Source: an uncultured Clostridia bacterium | GTDB lineage: Bacteria > Bacillota > Clostridia > Oscillospirales > Acutalibacteraceae | Length of the DNA: 7,352 nt | NCBI GenBank assembly: GCA_946186725.1 | Contig: CAMHOI010000046.1 | Span: 1 to 7,352, forward strand | Direction of reading: 5' to 3' | Shown: positions 5,275 through 7,352 of the stretch, piece after piece | How the letters are laid out: the number at the start of each line of letters is the position of its first letter | Position numbering within the stretch: position 1 is the first letter of the stretch | Program-made: the position numbers and the translations under genes | The notes under the pieces: generated by a model | The model's input: the letters and a program-made list of their open reading frames with translations, nothing else | Database searches by the model: none | What the model was told of the DNA's origin: nothing

Positions 5275-5313
5275 CCGTGCTTTCCCCGGGAGGGGAACCG
5301 CACGGTTGCCTTT
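5267..5313 (-). terminator. Strong rho-independent terminator of the ATP synthase operon
   Basis: An 11-bp GC-rich stem (GGCAACCGTGC at 5270-5280 with GCACGGTTGCC at 5300-5310) extends by three A-T pairs to 14 bp. A second inner stem TTCCCC/GGGGAA (5282-5287/5292-5297) closes a GGGA loop. On the minus strand it is followed by a run of T bases (complement of 5265-5269). It begins immediately at the atpC stop codon. The symmetry of the flanking A and T runs may let it work in both directions. Confidence 0.93.
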
Positions 5314-5737
5314 ATTGCTGATTGATGCCGGCGGCGTCCTGTTTCTTGACCCGCAGGTTGTTGACGGCACGGGCAAACACGAGCTGGGAAAGCATATAGT
5401 CCTTGTAGCTCTGCTTGCCCTTCATGTCCTCGGCGGCAAGCTGGGCCCGGCGCCGCTCGACCTCCTCGTCGATCTCCTCGGGCGCCAGCGCCGTCTCGCA
5501 CAGCAGCCGGACGCCCGCCCCGCTGACGTTGACCATCCCCTGGGAGATGGCGCAGATCAATCGTTCCCCCTCGGGGGTCAGCAGGGTGACCTGACCCGGC
5601 ACGACGGCGGCGACCAGCGGGGCGTGCCCCGCCTGGATGCCGTAGAGGCCGTCCTCCAGGGGAATGGTCAGGGAGAGACAGGGCCCGTCGTAGAAGGCAC
5701 GCTCGGGGGAAAGGATCTGAAGAGGAAACGCGTTCAT
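5312..5737 (-). CDS. atpC: F1F0-ATP synthase epsilon subunit
   Basis: Central-stalk subunit that links gamma to the c-ring and restrains ATP hydrolysis, on the cytoplasmic side of the membrane. It is 141 residues long, normal for bacteria. The N-terminal beta-sandwich (about 1-84) carries the signature LQILSPERAFYDG, the DGLYGIQAGHAPLVAAVVPG segment (29-48) and ISQGMVNVSG. The C-terminal helical hairpin (about 86-135) includes APEEIDEEVERRRAQL and ARAVNNLRV. The ATG at 5735-5737 is 2 nt after the atpD stop, with its GAGGGAG site inside the last atpD codons, so translation should be coupled. It is the last gene of the operon, directly followed by the terminator. Confidence 0.95.
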   Translation of the reverse strand: MNAFPLQILSPERAFYDGPCLSLTIPLEDGLYGIQAGHAPLVAAVVPGQVTLLTPEGERLICAISQGMVNVSGAGVRLLCETALAPEEIDEEVERRRAQLAAEDMKGKQSYKDYMLSQLVFARAVNNLRVKKQDAAGINQQ

Positions 5738-5739
5738 GC

Positions 5740-7131
5740 CTACTCCCTCGCTTTCCGGGCGACGTCGTCGATGGTGCCGACGTTGAAGAAGGCCGATTCG
5801 GGGTAGGCGTCCGCCTCTCCGCCGAGGATGGCCTCAAACCCGCGCAGGGTCTCCTCCATCGGGACAAAAACACCCGCCACGCCCGTGAACTTTTCGGCGA
5901 CCGAGAAGGGCTGGGAGAGAAAATTGCGGATCTTGCGGGCGCGGTAGACGGCGGCGCGATCCTCGTCGGAGAGCTCGTCCATGCCGAGGATGGCGATGAT
6001 GTCCTGCAGCTCCCGGTAATGCTCCAGCGTCTCCTGCGCCCTGCGCGCGAGCAGATAGTGACGCTCGCCCACCACGTCCGGCTCCAGACTGCGGGAGGTG
6101 GATGCCAGCGGATCGACGGCGGGGTAGATGCCCAGCTCCGCGATCTTGCGGGAGAGGACGGTCGTCGCGTCCAGGTGACCGAAGGTGGTCGCGGGCGCGG
6201 GGTCGGTCAAGTCGTCGGCGGGGACGTAGATGGCCTGCACCGAGGTGACGGAGCCGTTATGGGTGGAGGCGATGCGCTCCTCAAAGGCGCCCAGCTCGTT
6301 GGCGAGGGTGGGCTGATAGCCGACGGCGGAGGGCATGTGCCCCAGCAGTGTGGAGATCTCGCTGCCCGCCTGGACGTAGCGGAAGATGTTGTCCACGAAG
6401 AAGAGGACGTCCTTGCGGCTGACGTCCCGGAAATGCTCGGCCATGGTCAGCCCCGACAGGGCCACCCGCATACGCACGCCGGGCGTCTCGTTCATCTGGC
6501 CGAAGACCAGCGCGGTGTGGTCGATGACGCCGCTCTCGCTCATCTCGTTCCACAGATCGTTGCCCTCGCGGCTGCGCTCGCCCACGCCGGCGAAGACGGA
6601 GTAGCCGCCGTGCTGGGTGGCGATGTTGTGGATCAGCTCCTGGATGAGCACCGTCTTGCCCACGCCGGCGCCGCCGAAGAGGCCGATCTTGCCCCCCTTG
6701 GCGTAGGGCGCGAGCAGGTCGATGACCTTGATGCCCGTCTCCAGCGTGGTCACGTCGCTCGGGCGGTCGGCGAAGGAGGGCGGGTCGCGGTAGATGGAGG
6801 CGCGGGGGGTGTCGGCGGGAAGATCCCGCCCGCCGTCGATGGTCTCGCCCAGGACGTTGAAGAGGCGGCCGAGCACCTTTTCCCCCACGGGGACGGAGAT
6901 GGTCTCTCCCGTGGCGGTCACAGGCAGGCCGCGGCAGAGCCCCTCGCTGGGGTCGAGCATGACGCAGCGCGCCACGCCGCCGCCGACGTGCTTGGCGACC
7001 TCCATGACGCGCTCCTCCCCCTTGACGGTGACGCGCAGCATCTCCTTGATGCGGGGCATGGCGCTCTCGGGGAAGGCGGCGTCCACCACGCATCCTTCGA
7101 TCTGGACGATCTTGCCGGTGTTATCGGTCAT
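5740..7131 (-). CDS. atpD: F1F0-ATP synthase beta subunit (catalytic)
   Basis: Catalytic subunit of the F1 head that makes ATP from ADP and phosphate during gamma rotation. It is 463 residues long, close to the E. coli subunit. Visible features are the N-terminal barrel (GKIVQIEGCVVDAAFP), the Walker A loop GGAGVGKT (153-160, K159), GERSREGND with catalytic E185, E196 in NDLWNEM, Walker B VLFFVDN with D247, IFRYVQAGSE, PSAVGYQPTLA (267-277), and the DELSDED stretch (385-391) in the C-terminal domain. All key residues are intact. Its ATG at 7129-7131 lies inside the end of atpG (11-nt overlap), with an AAGGGGA site 8 nt upstream. Ion specificity (H+ or Na+) cannot be read from this subunit. 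Confidence 0.98.
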   Translation of the reverse strand: MTDNTGKIVQIEGCVVDAAFPESAMPRIKEMLRVTVKGEERVMEVAKHVGGGVARCVMLDPSEGLCRGLPVTATGETISVPVGEKVLGRLFNVLGETIDGGRDLPADTPRASIYRDPPSFADRPSDVTTLETGIKVIDLLAPYAKGGKIGLFGGAGVGKTVLIQELIHNIATQHGGYSVFAGVGERSREGNDLWNEMSESGVIDHTALVFGQMNETPGVRMRVALSGLTMAEHFRDVSRKDVLFFVDNIFRYVQAGSEISTLLGHMPSAVGYQPTLANELGAFEERIASTHNGSVTSVQAIYVPADDLTDPAPATTFGHLDATTVLSRKIAELGIYPAVDPLASTSRSLEPDVVGERHYLLARRAQETLEHYRELQDIIAILGMDELSDEDRAAVYRARKIRNFLSQPFSVAEKFTGVAGVFVPMEETLRGFEAILGGEADAYPESAFFNVGTIDDVARKARE

Positions 7132-7352
7132 GGCTGTGTTCCCCTTCCTGGGAGGGGGCGGCGTGCATCCGACGGATGGCGCGCACGCCCGAGGTGATCT
7201 CGGTGATCTCGCGGGTGATGGCCGCCTGCCGCATCCGGTTGCGGCGCAGGCGAAGCTCGCGGAGCATTTCCTCCGCGTTGTGGGAGGCGGCGCTCATGGC
7301 GACCATGCGCTCCTGTTGCTCGGCGCAGTAGCTGTCCGCGAGGGAGCCGTAG
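7121..7352 (-). CDS. atpG: F1F0-ATP synthase gamma subunit, C-terminal end, cut by the window edge
   Basis: Rotor shaft of the F1 motor. Only the last 76 codons are present; the 5' part lies beyond the right edge. The visible part is the C-terminal helix that inserts into the alpha3beta3 head, with the family signature YGSLADSY...ERMVAMSAASHNAEEML followed by LRRNRMRQAAITREITEITSG. After the usual end near that glycine there is a hydrophilic tail of about 20 residues ending HSHDR, somewhat longer than many homologues, which often end within about 8 residues. The TAA at 7121-7123 lies inside atpD, giving an 11-nt overlap and probable translational coupling. Confidence 0.95.
   Translation of the reverse strand, partial: YGSLADSYCAEQQERMVAMSAASHNAEEMLRELRLRRNRMRQAAITREITEITSGVRAIRRMHAAPSQEGEHSHDR

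Noticed and set aside
1..7352. A previously undescribed defence, mobile or biosynthetic system
   Set aside because: Every full-length gene belongs to a recognised family or superfamily, and no repeats, phage, toxin-antitoxin or transposase signals are visible. The novelty is limited to gene arrangement and small regulatory features.

Overview
This window is chromosomal housekeeping DNA from what looks like a GC-rich member of the Firmicutes (Clostridia, probably near the Oscillospirales). The evidence is the AGGAGG-type ribosome binding sites, a short NifU-like IscU with no HscAB genes in view, an IscR/Rrf2 gene divergent from a cysteine desulfurase, and a clostridial-style F1 ATP synthase operon. 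The lineage is an inference from gene style, not a search result. Coding DNA is strongly GC-rich, while the one main control region (about 3873-4028) is AT-rich.

Region 1 (1-3872, all minus strand, transcribed from right to left): iscS (cysteine desulfurase), a six-helix membrane protein resembling an ECF-transporter S component, iscU (Fe-S scaffold), metY (O-acetylhomoserine sulfhydrylase) and cysK (cysteine synthase, cut by the left edge). Gaps are 13, 30, 113 and 15 nt, and I see no convincing terminator between them, so one sulfur operon is likely. IscS takes sulfur from cysteine for Fe-S clusters built on IscU. CysK and MetY fix sulfide into cysteine and homocysteine. The 113-nt iscU-metY gap holds a possible 22-codon ORF.

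Region 2 (3873-4421): a divergent control region. The iscS promoter is a perfect TTGACA-17-TATAAT. Its -35 lies inside an imperfect palindrome that resembles the E. coli type 1 IscR site. Facing the other way is iscR, an Rrf2-family regulator with the cluster-binding cysteines, served by an extended -10 promoter framed by a perfect 8-bp inverted repeat.

Region 3 (4422-5311): a hairpin that can terminate transcription from both sides, a HAD-family hydrolase gene on the minus strand with a possible 15-codon upstream ORF, and a strong terminator that ends the ATP synthase operon.

Region 4 (5312-7352, minus strand): the end of the F1F0-ATP synthase operon, in the order atpG (3' end only), atpD, atpC. 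The genes are tightly coupled: atpG and atpD overlap by 11 nt, and atpD and atpC are 2 nt apart.

I found no mobile element, CRISPR array, RNA gene or defence system. The parts most worth a second look are the unusual composition of the isc/sulfur operon, its control region and two small candidate ORFs.
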